Shown: positions 1-7,465 of the stretch, one piece after another | Layout: each line of letters opens with the position of its first letter | Numbering within the stretch: the stretch's first letter is position 1 | Origin: JAFARZ01 sp035651595 | GTDB taxonomy: Bacteria; Actinomycetota; Actinomycetes; Streptosporangiales; Streptosporangiaceae | Assembly: GCA_035651595.1 (NCBI GenBank) | Contig: DASRFJ010000087.1 | Span: forward strand, 1-64,000 | Reading direction: 5' to 3' | DNA: 64,000 nt | Notes under the pieces: generated by a model | Told to the model about the DNA's origin: nothing | Seen by the model: only the letters and a program-made list of their open reading frames with translations | Database searches by the model: none | Position numbers and translations under genes: made by a program

Positions 1-429
1 TGGCAGACTCCGGCTCATTAGCTTCGCGACGTCTGCGGAGAGCTGAAAGGTGACCCGGACTAGCCCGTCCTTGTTGGTATCGCGAACGAGGTCCTCAAGC
101 TCGGCGACGCCGAAGGGGAGTTCTACCTCTTCCTTGATGTCGTTTCTAACGGCCTCGGGCAAGCTGAGGATCCCGATCGTTTGTCCCTGGATCATGTTGT
201 AGCCCAAGACGGCGTCGATCTTGATAGAGGCGGGGACACGCCGATAAGAGGGGAGGTCGCTGTCGGACTCGGCGTAGCCGTTGAGTTCGTGTGATGCCCA
301 GTCGCGCATCGGGCCGGAACTGGCGCGACCGCCTAGCGCGAGCACCTTAAGGAGCACGTCCTCAAGCGGTTTGTCGTTCAGGAGGTCACTCTCAATTTCG
401 CCGAGCAGAGTCCGATCGCGCGTCGACAT
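1..429 (-). CDS. AbiTii-domain abortive-infection-like protein (partial)
   Basis: The first 143 codons of a protein read leftward from an ATG at 429 and are still open at base 1, so the C-terminus is outside the window. The N-terminus reads LLGEIESDLLNDKPLEDVL, followed by an RDWASHELNGY block and LPSYRRVPA. This order (acidic LL-E-I start, W-A-x-x-E-L-x-G-Y, L-P-x-Y-R) is the AbiTii N-terminal domain pattern. AbiTii domains occur in abortive-infection and other phage-defence proteins, fused to variable C-terminal parts. A GGGGGA ribosome-binding site precedes the ATG. The effector half is not visible, so the mode of defence cannot be stated. The family call is from motif memory and fairly firm. 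Confidence 0.72.
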   Translation of the reverse strand, partial: MSTRDRTLLGEIESDLLNDKPLEDVLLKVLALGGRASSGPMRDWASHELNGYAESDSDLPSYRRVPASIKIDAVLGYNMIQGQTIGILSLPEAVRNDIKEEVELPFGVAELEDLVRDTNKDGLVRVTFQLSADVAKLMSRSLP

Positions 430-615
430 TGCCGTCCCCCGGGTGTTGAAGGGTGCAACCGGTAGGCCTGATGCTTAGCCAAGGTGCGCTGGCGACGCTC
501 GCGCCTATCCGGAGAAAGTCCTGGCGCCGGTCCCGCTCCGAGCCACCGAGCCGATTCTACAGTCCTCGAGACGGGTCCATGCTTGGAGCGAAGTCGGTCC
601 GACGGGGCTACGCCC

Positions 616-652
616 GGGCACATCACGGGCACAGGGGCACACCGCGGGCACA
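616..652. repeat. Four spaced GGGCACA direct repeats
   Basis: GGGCACA occurs at 616-622, 627-633, 635-641 and 646-652, at intervals of 11, 8 and 11 bases. The near-helical spacing suggests a cooperative protein-binding site. It lies about 190 bases upstream of the AbiTii-like gene on its own strand. No regulator is identified. Confidence 0.55.
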
Positions 653-748
653 CGATAACGACTAACAATGCAAACCAACCGAAGCTGAGCAGTGTAGAAA
701 ACGCCTTGTAGAAACGGGTGCGGCGCGAGACCCGCTGGTGGCGTCACA

Positions 749-781
749 CCGTCTGTCAGTACACGGTCTACTGGCAGACGG
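749..781. promoter_or_regulatory. 13-bp stem hairpin, 7-base loop
   Basis: CCGTCTGTCAGTA (749-761) pairs with TACTGGCAGACGG (769-781) across a 7-base loop. The only non-Watson-Crick position is a T/G that would be a wobble pair in plus-strand RNA. No U-tract follows on either side. It could be a factor-dependent terminator for the leftward gene ending at 929 or a dyad operator. Confidence 0.5.
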
Positions 782-928
782 CGTAACCGCCATGGTGAGG
801 ATGTCCTCAGGCGATTGCCGGCGCTTCCGCCTGACCCGCGAGCACCTGCGGCTCTGCCCGGCACAGCGCAAGGCCGGTACCCGCTCCGTGCGTGACCCCT
901 GCCTCAAGACCAGCGCACCCGGCGGCTG

Positions 929-1414
929 TCACCCCGGGCGGCGCGGGCCATGGCGCGCCCGCCGCAGGACCTCGCGTGTCCACATCATCACCGCCAGGCG
1001 GGGTGCCGACAGCAGGTAGCTGCGGACCGCCGCGCCGCGCCGGGCGGCCGTGACCTCCGCCAGCAGGCTCTCTGCCTCCGCCAGCCACCGGCGGCCTGCA
1101 GGCCTGGGCATCAGCAGCGACACCATGCGCAGCGTGTGCCGCTGGTGCACTGCCGGGCCGGCGGGCCCGTCATCATCGTCCCGGCCGTGCACGCTGAGGC
1201 CGTTGCCTGTCCGCCGGCTGCGTCCCCGGTAGACGGCGATGAAGCTGAGCGCGGTCAAGCCCATGCAGCACGCGAAGGTCACCCTCGCCCATCCAGCCAG
1301 GCCGGGCGGCACAGCCACCGCAACGCCTACGGCGATCCACATGCCGGCGCCTGCCAGCCACGCTATTCCCTGCTTCTCCGCCCGGTCTCTTCGCGGGCCG
1401 GTGCGGGGCATCAT
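929..1414 (-). CDS. Small membrane protein co-transcribed with PadR regulator
   Basis: A 161-aa protein with two hydrophobic stretches near residues 18-38 and 43-62 (IAVGVAVAVPPGLAGWARV and VTFACCMGLTALSFIAVY). A charged, Gly-Asp-rich linker follows, then an amphipathic C-terminal block rich in RRWLAEAESLLAEV-type helices. Its ATG overlaps the stop of the PadR gene in an ATGA, so the two are translationally coupled. Two-gene PadR plus membrane-protein units are common in actinomycetes; the second protein is usually uncharacterised. I do not recognise a named family and infer only membrane location and co-regulation with PadR. Confidence 0.75.
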   Translation of the reverse strand: MMPRTGPRRDRAEKQGIAWLAGAGMWIAVGVAVAVPPGLAGWARVTFACCMGLTALSFIAVYRGRSRRTGNGLSVHGRDDDDGPAGPAVHQRHTLRMVSLLMPRPAGRRWLAEAESLLAEVTAARRGAAVRSYLLSAPRLAVMMWTREVLRRARHGPRRPG

Positions 1415-1737
1415 GTGCTGCCGCCTCTCTCGGCGAGTCGCCGCAGTGCCGTGCCCTTGGGGCGCCGCGCCGCTGCGAGGGCGGCGCTGGCCTGGACCGC
1501 GCCGCCGGCCGTCAGCCGGTAGTACCGGCGGGCCGGGCGCTTCTCCGCCCGCGGGTCGATATCCTCCCAGCGGCTGGTCACCCAGCCCTCGTGCTCCAGC
1601 CGCAGCAAGATGGGGTAGGCGGTCCCGGGCTGCAACCCGGTCTCCTCCGACAGCTCCAGCCCGTACAGCTCCCTGGCCGGATCACGCAGCAGAGCCTGCA
1701 AGACCAGCTGAACCTGAACGGTCAGTCTCGGTGCCAT
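1411..1737 (-). CDS. PadR family transcriptional regulator
   Basis: A 108-aa winged-helix regulator. The PadR pattern is clear: VQLVLQALLRDPARELYGLEL leads into the recognition region (ETGLQPGTAYPILLRLE), then HEGWVTSRWE and the wing RRYYRLTAGG. The C-terminal dimerisation helix is short, as in the small PadR subclass. The ATG lies 6 bases after a TAGAGT -10 box, so the mRNA is probably leaderless, and no Shine-Dalgarno is needed. Two direct repeats over the promoter (1746-1758 and 1777-1789) are likely autorepression sites. The effector signal is unknown; PadR proteins commonly repress their own operon and exporters. Confidence 0.92.
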   Translation of the reverse strand: MAPRLTVQVQLVLQALLRDPARELYGLELSEETGLQPGTAYPILLRLEHEGWVTSRWEDIDPRAEKRPARRYYRLTAGGAVQASAALAAARRPKGTALRRLAERGGST

Positions 1738-1743
1738 GCAAGA

Positions 1744-1789
1744 ACTCTAAATAGGTACTCGCGCCCTGTCAAATGTTCTATATAGGTCC
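1744..1789 (-). promoter_or_regulatory. padR promoter with two direct-repeat operators
   Basis: On the minus strand TTGACA (1767-1772) and TAGAGT (1744-1749) are 17 bases apart, a near-consensus housekeeping promoter. The start codon at 1737 falls where transcription should begin. TCTAAATAGGTAC (1746-1758) and TCTATATAGGTCC (1777-1789) are near-identical direct repeats, one on the -10 box and one upstream of the -35. The second contains the perfect palindrome CTATATAG. Confidence 0.7.
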
Positions 1790-1962
1790 GCTCCCGGCGG
1801 GCGCCACCTGCCCCTCACCCGAAACGAGCTGCACCCTACTGCTTCTGGCCGCCGGGCCGCGGGATTCGGGTATGCCGGGATCATGAGGTATCTCGATGGC
1901 GGCGGGGCGGATGGGCGCGAACCGCGAAGTCATTTCCGGATAAGCGTATTGCGACAGTCGGC

Positions 1963-1989
1963 AGCGCCCCCGGCGGAACCGGGGGCGCT
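1963..1989 (-). terminator. GC hairpin downstream of the DHA2 exporter
   Basis: AGCGCCCCCGG (1963-1973) pairs with CCGGGGGCGCT (1979-1989) around a 5-base loop. This perfect 11-bp stem begins 19 bases past the stop of the leftward exporter gene. There is no U-run, as is usual in high-GC actinobacteria. Confidence 0.7.
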
Positions 1990-2007
1990 TACGTGGATGG
2001 TTGGGGG

Positions 2008-3531
2008 TTAGCGCAGGGTGCGGGCGGCGATCGCCGCGCCGAGGAGGGCGGCGATCACGCCGGCGATGACGGCGTGGTTGGCGCCGGCCACGAACGCGCT
2101 GCCCGCGGTGTGCATGAGGGCCGAACCCGGGGCGCCACCCATGTGATGGGCGGCGGCGGCCGCCGCGCCGACCGAGGAGGCGCTGGACGCGTGGGTGGCG
2201 GTCATCCGGCTGGCGAACACCGAGGCGGCGATCGAGCCGAACACGGCCACGCCCAGCACGCTGCCCATGTTGCGGGTCGTGTCGTTGACGGCGGAGCCGA
2301 CCCCGCCCATGGCCGGCGGCAGTTCCTGCATCGATGCGGACGTGGCGGCCGACATGGCCAGGCCGATTCCGGCGGTGGTGATCACGACCGCGAGGACGTA
2401 GTGGCCATAACCGGAGGCCGCTGATCCGGTGGCGAAGTACACCAGTCCGGCCGCCACCGCGATCAGACCCAGGGTGACCGGGAGACGCACCCCAGCTCGT
2501 TTGGCCGCAAATGCGCCGAGAGGGCTGAACACAGCCAGTGCGGCAGCGGACGGAAGTGCGCGCACGCCGGCCGCCAGCGGGCTGTAGCCGAGAACGAACT
2601 GGTAGATCTGGGTGGTCAGGAACACGGTGCCGGTCAGCGCGAAGAACATGATGGTGATCGACGCGCCGGCGCCAGTGAACCGCCGGTTGCGGAACAGCCC
2701 CAGCGGCAGCATCGGGTTGGCCGCGCGCGCCTCGCGGATCCCGAAGGCGGCGAGCAGTCCGGCGGTCGCGGCGGCCAGGCCGAGCGTGGTGCCGGAGAGC
2801 CAGCCGTTCACCGGCGCCTCGATGATCGTGTAGGTCAGCGCGGTGAACGCGGCCACGGACAGGATCGCGCCGGTCAGGTCGAGGCGCTTGCCCTCGGCAC
2901 CCGGTGCCTTCGAGGCCGGCACCAGCCAGCGGCCGGCGACCAGGGCTATGCCGACGATCGGCAGGTTGATCAGGAAGATCGAGCCCCAGCTGAAGTGCGC
3001 GAGCAGCCAGCCGCCCGCGACCGGGCCGATCGCCACACCGAGGCCGCTGACCGCGGACCACAGACCGATCGCCTTCGTGCGCTCGCGGTGGTCGGTGAAT
3101 ACCGTGCTGAGGATCGACAACGTGGACGGCATGATGAACGCGCCGCCGATGCCCATGACCACGCGGGCGGTGATCAGCTCGGCGGTCGTGGTGGTGAACG
3201 CGGCGGCCAGGGAGCCGGCCGCGAAGACGATCAAGCCGGCGGTCAGCATCGTGTGCCGGCCGTAGCGGTCGGCGATCGCGCCCGCTAGCAGCAGCAACGC
3301 GGCGAACGCCAGCGTGTAACCATCCACGATCCACTGGAGGCCGGCGGTCCCGGCATGCAAGTCGCGGGCGAAGGTCGGCAGCGCGACGTTCACGATCGTG
3401 GAGTCAACGACGATAACCAGCAGGCTCAAGCAGAGGACGGCCAGGGTGTACCAGCGGCGAGGGTAAGCCCGTATCGCGGTGTCCGGGCTGGTCTGGGGCT
3501 TTGTTTGGGGTGGTGCGAGGGTGGCGCTCAT
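2008..3531 (-). CDS. DHA2-family MFS multidrug exporter
   Basis: A 507-aa, 14-helix drug:proton antiporter. Visible family motifs are DSTIVNVALP in helix 1, the cytoplasmic loop motif ADRYGRHTML, and the antiporter motif GIGGAFIMPSTLSIL in helix 5. The length fits the 14-helix DHA2 group rather than 12-helix DHA1. I chose the ATG at 3531 because GGAG sits 6 bases before it; an upstream ATG at 3543 lacks a site. It is transcribed away from a TetR gene at 3680 across a shared inverted-repeat operator, so efflux induced by release of that repressor is the likely logic. The C-terminal part has an Ala-rich and His-containing loop. The substrate cannot be predicted. Confidence 0.93.
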   Translation of the reverse strand: MSATLAPPQTKPQTSPDTAIRAYPRRWYTLAVLCLSLLVIVVDSTIVNVALPTFARDLHAGTAGLQWIVDGYTLAFAALLLLAGAIADRYGRHTMLTAGLIVFAAGSLAAAFTTTTAELITARVVMGIGGAFIMPSTLSILSTVFTDHRERTKAIGLWSAVSGLGVAIGPVAGGWLLAHFSWGSIFLINLPIVGIALVAGRWLVPASKAPGAEGKRLDLTGAILSVAAFTALTYTIIEAPVNGWLSGTTLGLAAATAGLLAAFGIREARAANPMLPLGLFRNRRFTGAGASITIMFFALTGTVFLTTQIYQFVLGYSPLAAGVRALPSAAALAVFSPLGAFAAKRAGVRLPVTLGLIAVAAGLVYFATGSAASGYGHYVLAVVITTAGIGLAMSAATSASMQELPPAMGGVGSAVNDTTRNMGSVLGVAVFGSIAASVFASRMTATHASSASSVGAAAAAAHHMGGAPGSALMHTAGSAFVAGANHAVIAGVIAALLGAAIAARTLR

Positions 3532-3553
3532 GGGGGTCTCCATCTGTACATCT

Positions 3554-3611
3554 GTAAGGCTACGACTGTTTTGATATCTTGACTGTACGGATGTAGCCTT
3601 ACGGGTGTCAA
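3554..3611. promoter_or_regulatory. Divergent promoters with GTAAGGCTAC inverted repeat
   Basis: GTAAGGCTAC (3554-3563) and GTAGCCTTAC (3593-3602) form a perfect 10-bp inverted repeat 29 bases apart. Leftward, TTGACA (3606-3611) and TACAGT (3582-3587) are 18 bases apart and the right arm fills the spacer. Rightward, TTGATA (3571-3576) and TAGCCT (3594-3599) are 17 apart and the right arm covers the -10. One bound TetR could therefore block both promoters. Confidence 0.68.
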
Positions 3612-3679
3612 TACGTTCGGCAGAAAAGTTTCACTCGTAGCGCAACGGGTGTAGCTTTAGCTGGTCAGGAGGTGGGCGA

Positions 3680-4405
3680 ATGCCTGCGAAAGTTGCTAAG
3701 AAGAGGGCTTCTGGGGGTTCTGGGGCCTCGGGTGGGGCCTCGGGTGGGGCCTCGGCTGGGGGCTCTGGCGGGGCCGGGTCGGGGGGGCGGCGGCGGAATC
3801 CGCGCGGCCAGGGGGAGCGGCTGCGGGACGACATCATCGAGGCGGCCAGCCGGCTGATGGCCGATCCGGCATCGCCGCCGCTGACGCTGCGGGCCGTTGC
3901 CCGCGAGGTGGGCGTCGCGGCCACGTCGGTGTACCTGCATTTCGACGACATCGCTTCGCTGGTGCTGGCCGTCTCGGCGCGGCGGTTCGGCGAGCTGGTG
4001 CAGCTCCAGGACGAGGCGACCGGCAGCGGCAAAACGGCGCGGGAGAGGGTGCACGCCGGGTGCCTGGCGTACTGCGAGTTCGGGCTCGAGCACCCCGGGC
4101 ACTACCAGGTGATGTTCAGTTCCCCGTTGCCGGAATATGGTTCGCGGCCGGTCGAGGAGATGCCGGGGTACGCCGCGTTCCAGCAGCTGACGGGCGCGGT
4201 GGCGGAAGCCATCGGGCAGTCCACGGCGGACCCGGAGTCGTTCCGTACCGCGATGCTGCTGTGGCAGCAGCTGCACGGCACGGTCAGCCTGCGCATCTCC
4301 CGGTCACGCTTCCCATGGCCGCCGCTGGCCGAGTCCGTGTCCGACGTCGTCGACCGCCTCCTGGACGGCGGCGGCGGGGGCGGAGGCGGGGAATCGGTTC
4401 GGTGA
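3680..4405 (+). CDS. TetR/AcrR family repressor of the adjacent exporter
   Basis: A 241-aa regulator. A Gly-Ser-Ala-rich, basic tail of about 50 residues precedes the TetR helix-turn-helix (residues about 52-100: DDIIEAASRLMAD, LTLRAVAREVGVAATSVYLHF). The ligand domain is of the type common next to drug exporters, with a C-terminal WQQLHGTVSLR segment. GGAGG ends 8 bases before the ATG. It is divergent from the DHA2 exporter and shares its operator, so it is most likely that exporter's local repressor. The extreme C-terminus is a run of glycines. The unusual N-terminal low-complexity tail could also contact DNA. Confidence 0.9.
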   Translation: MPAKVAKKRASGGSGASGGASGGASAGGSGGAGSGGRRRNPRGQGERLRDDIIEAASRLMADPASPPLTLRAVAREVGVAATSVYLHFDDIASLVLAVSARRFGELVQLQDEATGSGKTARERVHAGCLAYCEFGLEHPGHYQVMFSSPLPEYGSRPVEEMPGYAAFQQLTGAVAEAIGQSTADPESFRTAMLLWQQLHGTVSLRISRSRFPWPPLAESVSDVVDRLLDGGGGGGGGESVR

Positions 4406-4497
4406 GAATCCCGGCCCGGCGGGTTGGCTACCCGGGGGAATCGTCTGCTAACTTAGCGTAGTCAGTCCGACGCTACGGCCATGGGAGCCCCCCGATC

Positions 4498-5106
4498 ATG
4501 CCCGTTCTACGAACGCTGTGCGGTACCGCGCTGCTTGTTGTCGCGCTCGCCGCCCCCGACCCGCTGAGCGCCGCCGCGGCGGTCGGCAAGCATCACCCTG
4601 CTGCGCCAGCCAAGCACAGTGCCCCCGTCAAGCACAGTACTCCCGTCAAGCACAGTGCCTCGGTCAAGCAGTGCAGCCTGCCGGTCGATACCCACCATCT
4701 TCCGCACCCGGTGCTGAGCGCCCGGCTGAATCGCGATCGAACGGTCACCTTTCACGGCAGGACCTGCCCGGAGCTGTTGATCGGTGTCTTCGAGGTGCAT
4801 GGCAAGCGCGTGCAGAACGTCGCCGAGGACCTTGTCTGCGACGCCATCGCCGACCGGCGGGGCTTGTATTCGTGTACGAGCCTTCGGCGGTACCCGATCG
4901 GCACACAGTTCGGTGTGGTGATCTCGGGCCAGTTCATCGTCGGCCTCCAGGACGCGCCCGTGCCTCCGTCGCGGCACCCTCGGCATCGGCGGCCTAACGG
5001 CGCGCCCGAAACGGGCTTCGGCGTTATGGCCGGGAGCGTCGCCCACCACCACCTGCGTGGCGGCCACCCCGCTGTGCAGCATCCGCACCTTCCGCGCCGC
5101 ACATGA
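4498..5106 (+). CDS. Secreted protein with KHS repeats, unknown function
   Basis: A 202-aa protein with a Sec signal peptide (hydrophobic TALLVVALAAPDPLSAAAA, residues about 9-28). Tandem KHSAPVKHSTPVKHSASVK repeats follow, encoded by near-identical 18-base units around 4613-4667. The mature part has cysteines near residues 60, 89, 113 and 125 that could form two disulfides, then a His- and Arg-rich tail. I do not recognise a family. The His/Lys repeats could bind metal or an acidic surface polymer. It ends directly in a strong bidirectional terminator hairpin. The tail beyond about residue 150 is of poor composition and the exact stop is less certain. Confidence 0.6.
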   Translation: MPVLRTLCGTALLVVALAAPDPLSAAAAVGKHHPAAPAKHSAPVKHSTPVKHSASVKQCSLPVDTHHLPHPVLSARLNRDRTVTFHGRTCPELLIGVFEVHGKRVQNVAEDLVCDAIADRRGLYSCTSLRRYPIGTQFGVVISGQFIVGLQDAPVPPSRHPRHRRPNGAPETGFGVMAGSVAHHHLRGGHPAVQHPHLPRRT

Positions 5107-5152
5107 ACGTGGATCGTAGGGTGCGGTTTTCCGCACCCTACGATCCACGTTC
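5105..5152. terminator. Perfect 22-bp bidirectional terminator hairpin
   Basis: Bases 5105-5126 and 5131-5152 are perfect reverse complements around a TTTT loop; the outer arms read GAACGTGGATCG and CGATCCACGTTC. It lies between two convergent genes. A sister element with the same outer arms lies at 59931-59971, also between convergent genes. Confidence 0.88.
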
Positions 5153-5165
5153 TGGGAGCTAAGGG

Positions 5166-6674
5166 TTACGCACCCATCTCCCGAGCCCGTCGCGGCAGGC
5201 CGAACGCCACCGCGAACGACACCACCAGCAGCCCGATCGTCGCCACCGTGGTCCACTGCGCCGCGCTGAGGTAACCCGCGACGTGAGCCCCTGAGCCAGA
5301 GCCAGACCCGGACCCGTCGAGCGCGAAGAAGATGGCGCCCAGGCCGGCGATGCCCAGCGACAGCGCGAGCGAGTTGACCGTCTGCAGGATGCCGGACGCG
5401 GAGCCCATCTCCTGCGGCTGCACGCCCGCCATCACGATGTCGAACAGCGGCACGAACACCATGCCCATCCCGATCCCGCCGATGATCATCGGGGCGAGCA
5501 GGTCGACGGTGCCGACGCCGCCGCCAGCGGTCCGCAGCGTCAGGTAGACGCCCAGCAGGCCGGCGATCTCGACGACCAGGCCAGCGTGCAGGACGCGGCG
5601 GCCGAGCTTGGCCATCGTGATGCCGCCCACAGCGGAGCCGACGAAGGCACCGGCCGCCCACGGCGCGGTGGTGATCGCCGAATGCCAGGGGGTGAAACCT
5701 AGGCCGTTCTGCAGGAACACGTTGAAGATCATCACGATGCCGCCGAGCGAGCCGATGAACGCGATCGAGAACAGGATTCCCATCGTGTAGGCGCGGTGCG
5801 TGAACACCGACGGCTCGACGAGCGTGGTGGCGCCGGAGTTCCGGCGGCGCAGCTGGTGCCGGGCGAAGACGGCGAGCACCGCGACGGCGGCGGCGAGCAT
5901 GCCGAACAGCCACGACGGCCAGCCGAGCTCGTGGCCCTGGGCGAGCGGGTACACCAGCAGGAACATCGCGGTACCGGCCAGCGCCGCGCCGGGCAGGTCC
6001 AGCCGCCGCTTCCCTTCGGTGACCGACGCGCCGGCCGGCAGCAGCCGCGCGCCGGTGACGAGCGCGATCAGCCCGATCGGCACGTTCACGAGGAAGATCA
6101 TCCGCCAGCCGGTGCCGAACACGTTAAGGCTGATCAGCCCGCCCGAGACGATTGGCCCGAGCATCGCGGACAATCCCATCACCGGTCCGTAGACGCCGAA
6201 TGCCTTGCCCATCTCGTGCGCCTGGAACATGTCCCGGATCAGGCCGAACACCTGTGGCAGCATGATCGCGCCCAGCGCGCCCTGCGCCGCGCGGGCCGCG
6301 ATCAGCTCGCCCGGGTTGACCGCTGCCGCGCACGCCGCCGAGGCGACGATGAACCCGGCCATCCCGGTCAGCAGGACCCGGCGCCGCCCGAACAGGTCAC
6401 CCAGCCGCCCGCCGGTCAGCAGCCCGACCGCCATGGCCAGGGTGTACGCCGCGGTTACCCACTCGATGACCGCGTAGGAGCCGCCCAGCTCGTGCCGGAT
6501 GGTCGGCGCCGCGACCTGCGCGATCGTCGAGTCGAGCAGGTCCATGACCGCTGCCGTGACAACAGCGCCGAACGCCAGCCACCGCATCCGCCCGGCCGTA
6601 GCGCCCGGGACCTCGGCGGTCGTCGCGCTGGCTGCGGTCCTTGTGGCCGCCGCCTCCATTACCGATCCCTCCAT
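5166..6674 (-). CDS. DHA2-family MFS exporter
   Basis: A 502-aa, 14-helix exporter. Helix 1 carries DLLDSTIAQVAAPTI, the loop motif is GDLFGRRRVLLTG, and helix 5 carries GALGAIMLPQVFGLI. I chose the ATG at 6674, which has GGAGGG 5 to 10 bases upstream. A further ATG at 6659 also has a site, while an upstream GTG at 6719 would lie before the predicted transcription start. Divergent TetR gene at 6773 with nested inverted repeats between them implies local repression. A Gly-Ser dipeptide run (GSGSGSGSG) sits before the last helix. It is a second exporter-TetR pair within 7 kb but not a recent duplicate of the first, since sequences and operators differ. Confidence 0.93.
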   Translation of the reverse strand: MEGSVMEAAATRTAASATTAEVPGATAGRMRWLAFGAVVTAAVMDLLDSTIAQVAAPTIRHELGGSYAVIEWVTAAYTLAMAVGLLTGGRLGDLFGRRRVLLTGMAGFIVASAACAAAVNPGELIAARAAQGALGAIMLPQVFGLIRDMFQAHEMGKAFGVYGPVMGLSAMLGPIVSGGLISLNVFGTGWRMIFLVNVPIGLIALVTGARLLPAGASVTEGKRRLDLPGAALAGTAMFLLVYPLAQGHELGWPSWLFGMLAAAVAVLAVFARHQLRRRNSGATTLVEPSVFTHRAYTMGILFSIAFIGSLGGIVMIFNVFLQNGLGFTPWHSAITTAPWAAGAFVGSAVGGITMAKLGRRVLHAGLVVEIAGLLGVYLTLRTAGGGVGTVDLLAPMIIGGIGMGMVFVPLFDIVMAGVQPQEMGSASGILQTVNSLALSLGIAGLGAIFFALDGSGSGSGSGAHVAGYLSAAQWTTVATIGLLVVSFAVAFGLPRRAREMGA

Positions 6675-6697
6675 GGGAGCCCTCCGCTTCAGCTCTT

Positions 6698-6750
6698 GGA
6701 ATGAAATCTTCCGTTCCACTCAACTCTAACAGAACGGAACGCTTCATTCC
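6698..6750. promoter_or_regulatory. Nested inverted repeats between exporter and TetR
   Basis: An outer pair GGAATGAA (6698-6705) / TTCATTCC (6743-6750) encloses an inner pair TTCCGTTC (6709-6716) / GAACGGAA (6732-6739). A leftward TAGAGT -10 box (6723-6728) lies in the centre. A rightward extended -10, TGC-TAGACT (6760-6765), lies just beyond and puts the TetR start codon 7 bases downstream. The arrangement suits two TetR dimers. Confidence 0.68.
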
Positions 6751-6772
6751 AGTACTTGCTAGACTCTTTTTC

Positions 6773-7465
6773 ATGACCGAAGCAATCAGTGGGCACCGGC
6801 GCGGACCGCAGGGTTCGCTCAGCGGTCGTCAGGCCGAGGCAGCCCGTAATGACCAGCGCATTCTCGACTCCGCCCGGAAGGTGTTCATCGCCGATCCGGG
6901 GGCGCCGATCACCGCGGTCGCCAAGCACGCCGGCGTCGGCATCAGTGCCCTCTACACCCGCTACGCCAGCAAGGAAGAGCTGCTCCGCAAGCTCTGCACC
7001 GATGGCCTGGCAAGGTTCGTCGCGGAAACGGAGGCAGCGCTCGATGCGGTGCGCGCCGGCGGCGACCACTGGGAGGTTTTCGCCCGGTACATGCGCACGC
7101 TTGTCGACGCCGATACCAGCTCGATGACGCTGGCGCTGGCCGGCAAGTTCACGCCCACGCCGGAGATGTTCGCGCTCGCCGACCGGTCCGCGGCGCTGAG
7201 CGCGGAGTTCTTCGGCGAGATCCGCGACGTCCTGCGGGCAGACTTGGACGTGAACGACGTGGGCATCGTGTTCGAGATCGTCGGGGCGATCAAGTTCAGC
7301 TCACCGGAACGGACACAGGTGCTGCGGCACCGGTATCTGGCGGTGATCCTCGACGGCATGCGGGCGAGCGAGCGGGAGGACCTTCCCGGCCCGCTGCGGG
7401 AGGACCTCCCCGGCCCGCCGCCCGCGTGGCAAGAAGTCAGCGAACGCTGGAACCCTGCTGGCTAG
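6773..7465 (+). CDS. TetR family repressor
   Basis: A 230-aa TetR protein. The DNA-binding part spans residues about 25-75 (DQRILDSARKVFI, ITAVAKHAGVGISALYTRY, SKEELLRKL), and a C-terminal ligand domain follows. The ATG at 6773 follows a TAGACT -10 box by 7 bases, so the message is probably leaderless. Longer upstream starts would precede the promoter. It is divergent from a DHA2 exporter and shares nested palindromes with it. The C-terminus contains a short duplicated EDLPGPLREDLPGP segment. The 3' end overlaps the convergent epimerase gene by 29 bases. Confidence 0.9.
   Translation: MTEAISGHRRGPQGSLSGRQAEAARNDQRILDSARKVFIADPGAPITAVAKHAGVGISALYTRYASKEELLRKLCTDGLARFVAETEAALDAVRAGGDHWEVFARYMRTLVDADTSSMTLALAGKFTPTPEMFALADRSAALSAEFFGEIRDVLRADLDVNDVGIVFEIVGAIKFSSPERTQVLRHRYLAVILDGMRASEREDLPGPLREDLPGPPPAWQEVSERWNPAG

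Larger units (their letters stand above)
430..928. other. Gene-free interval with repeats and a hairpin
   Basis: I see no convincing gene between the AbiTii-like gene and the small membrane protein. Short open frames here lack ribosome-binding sites and any recognisable product. The interval does hold four copies of GGGCACA (616-652) and a hairpin (749-781), listed separately. Base composition is mixed, with an AT-richer patch near 655-715. Confidence 0.6.

Noticed and set aside
453..711. Several overlapping short open frames in the left gap
   Set aside because: They have no ribosome-binding sites, no conserved-looking motifs, and exist on both strands, as expected in GC-rich non-coding DNA.
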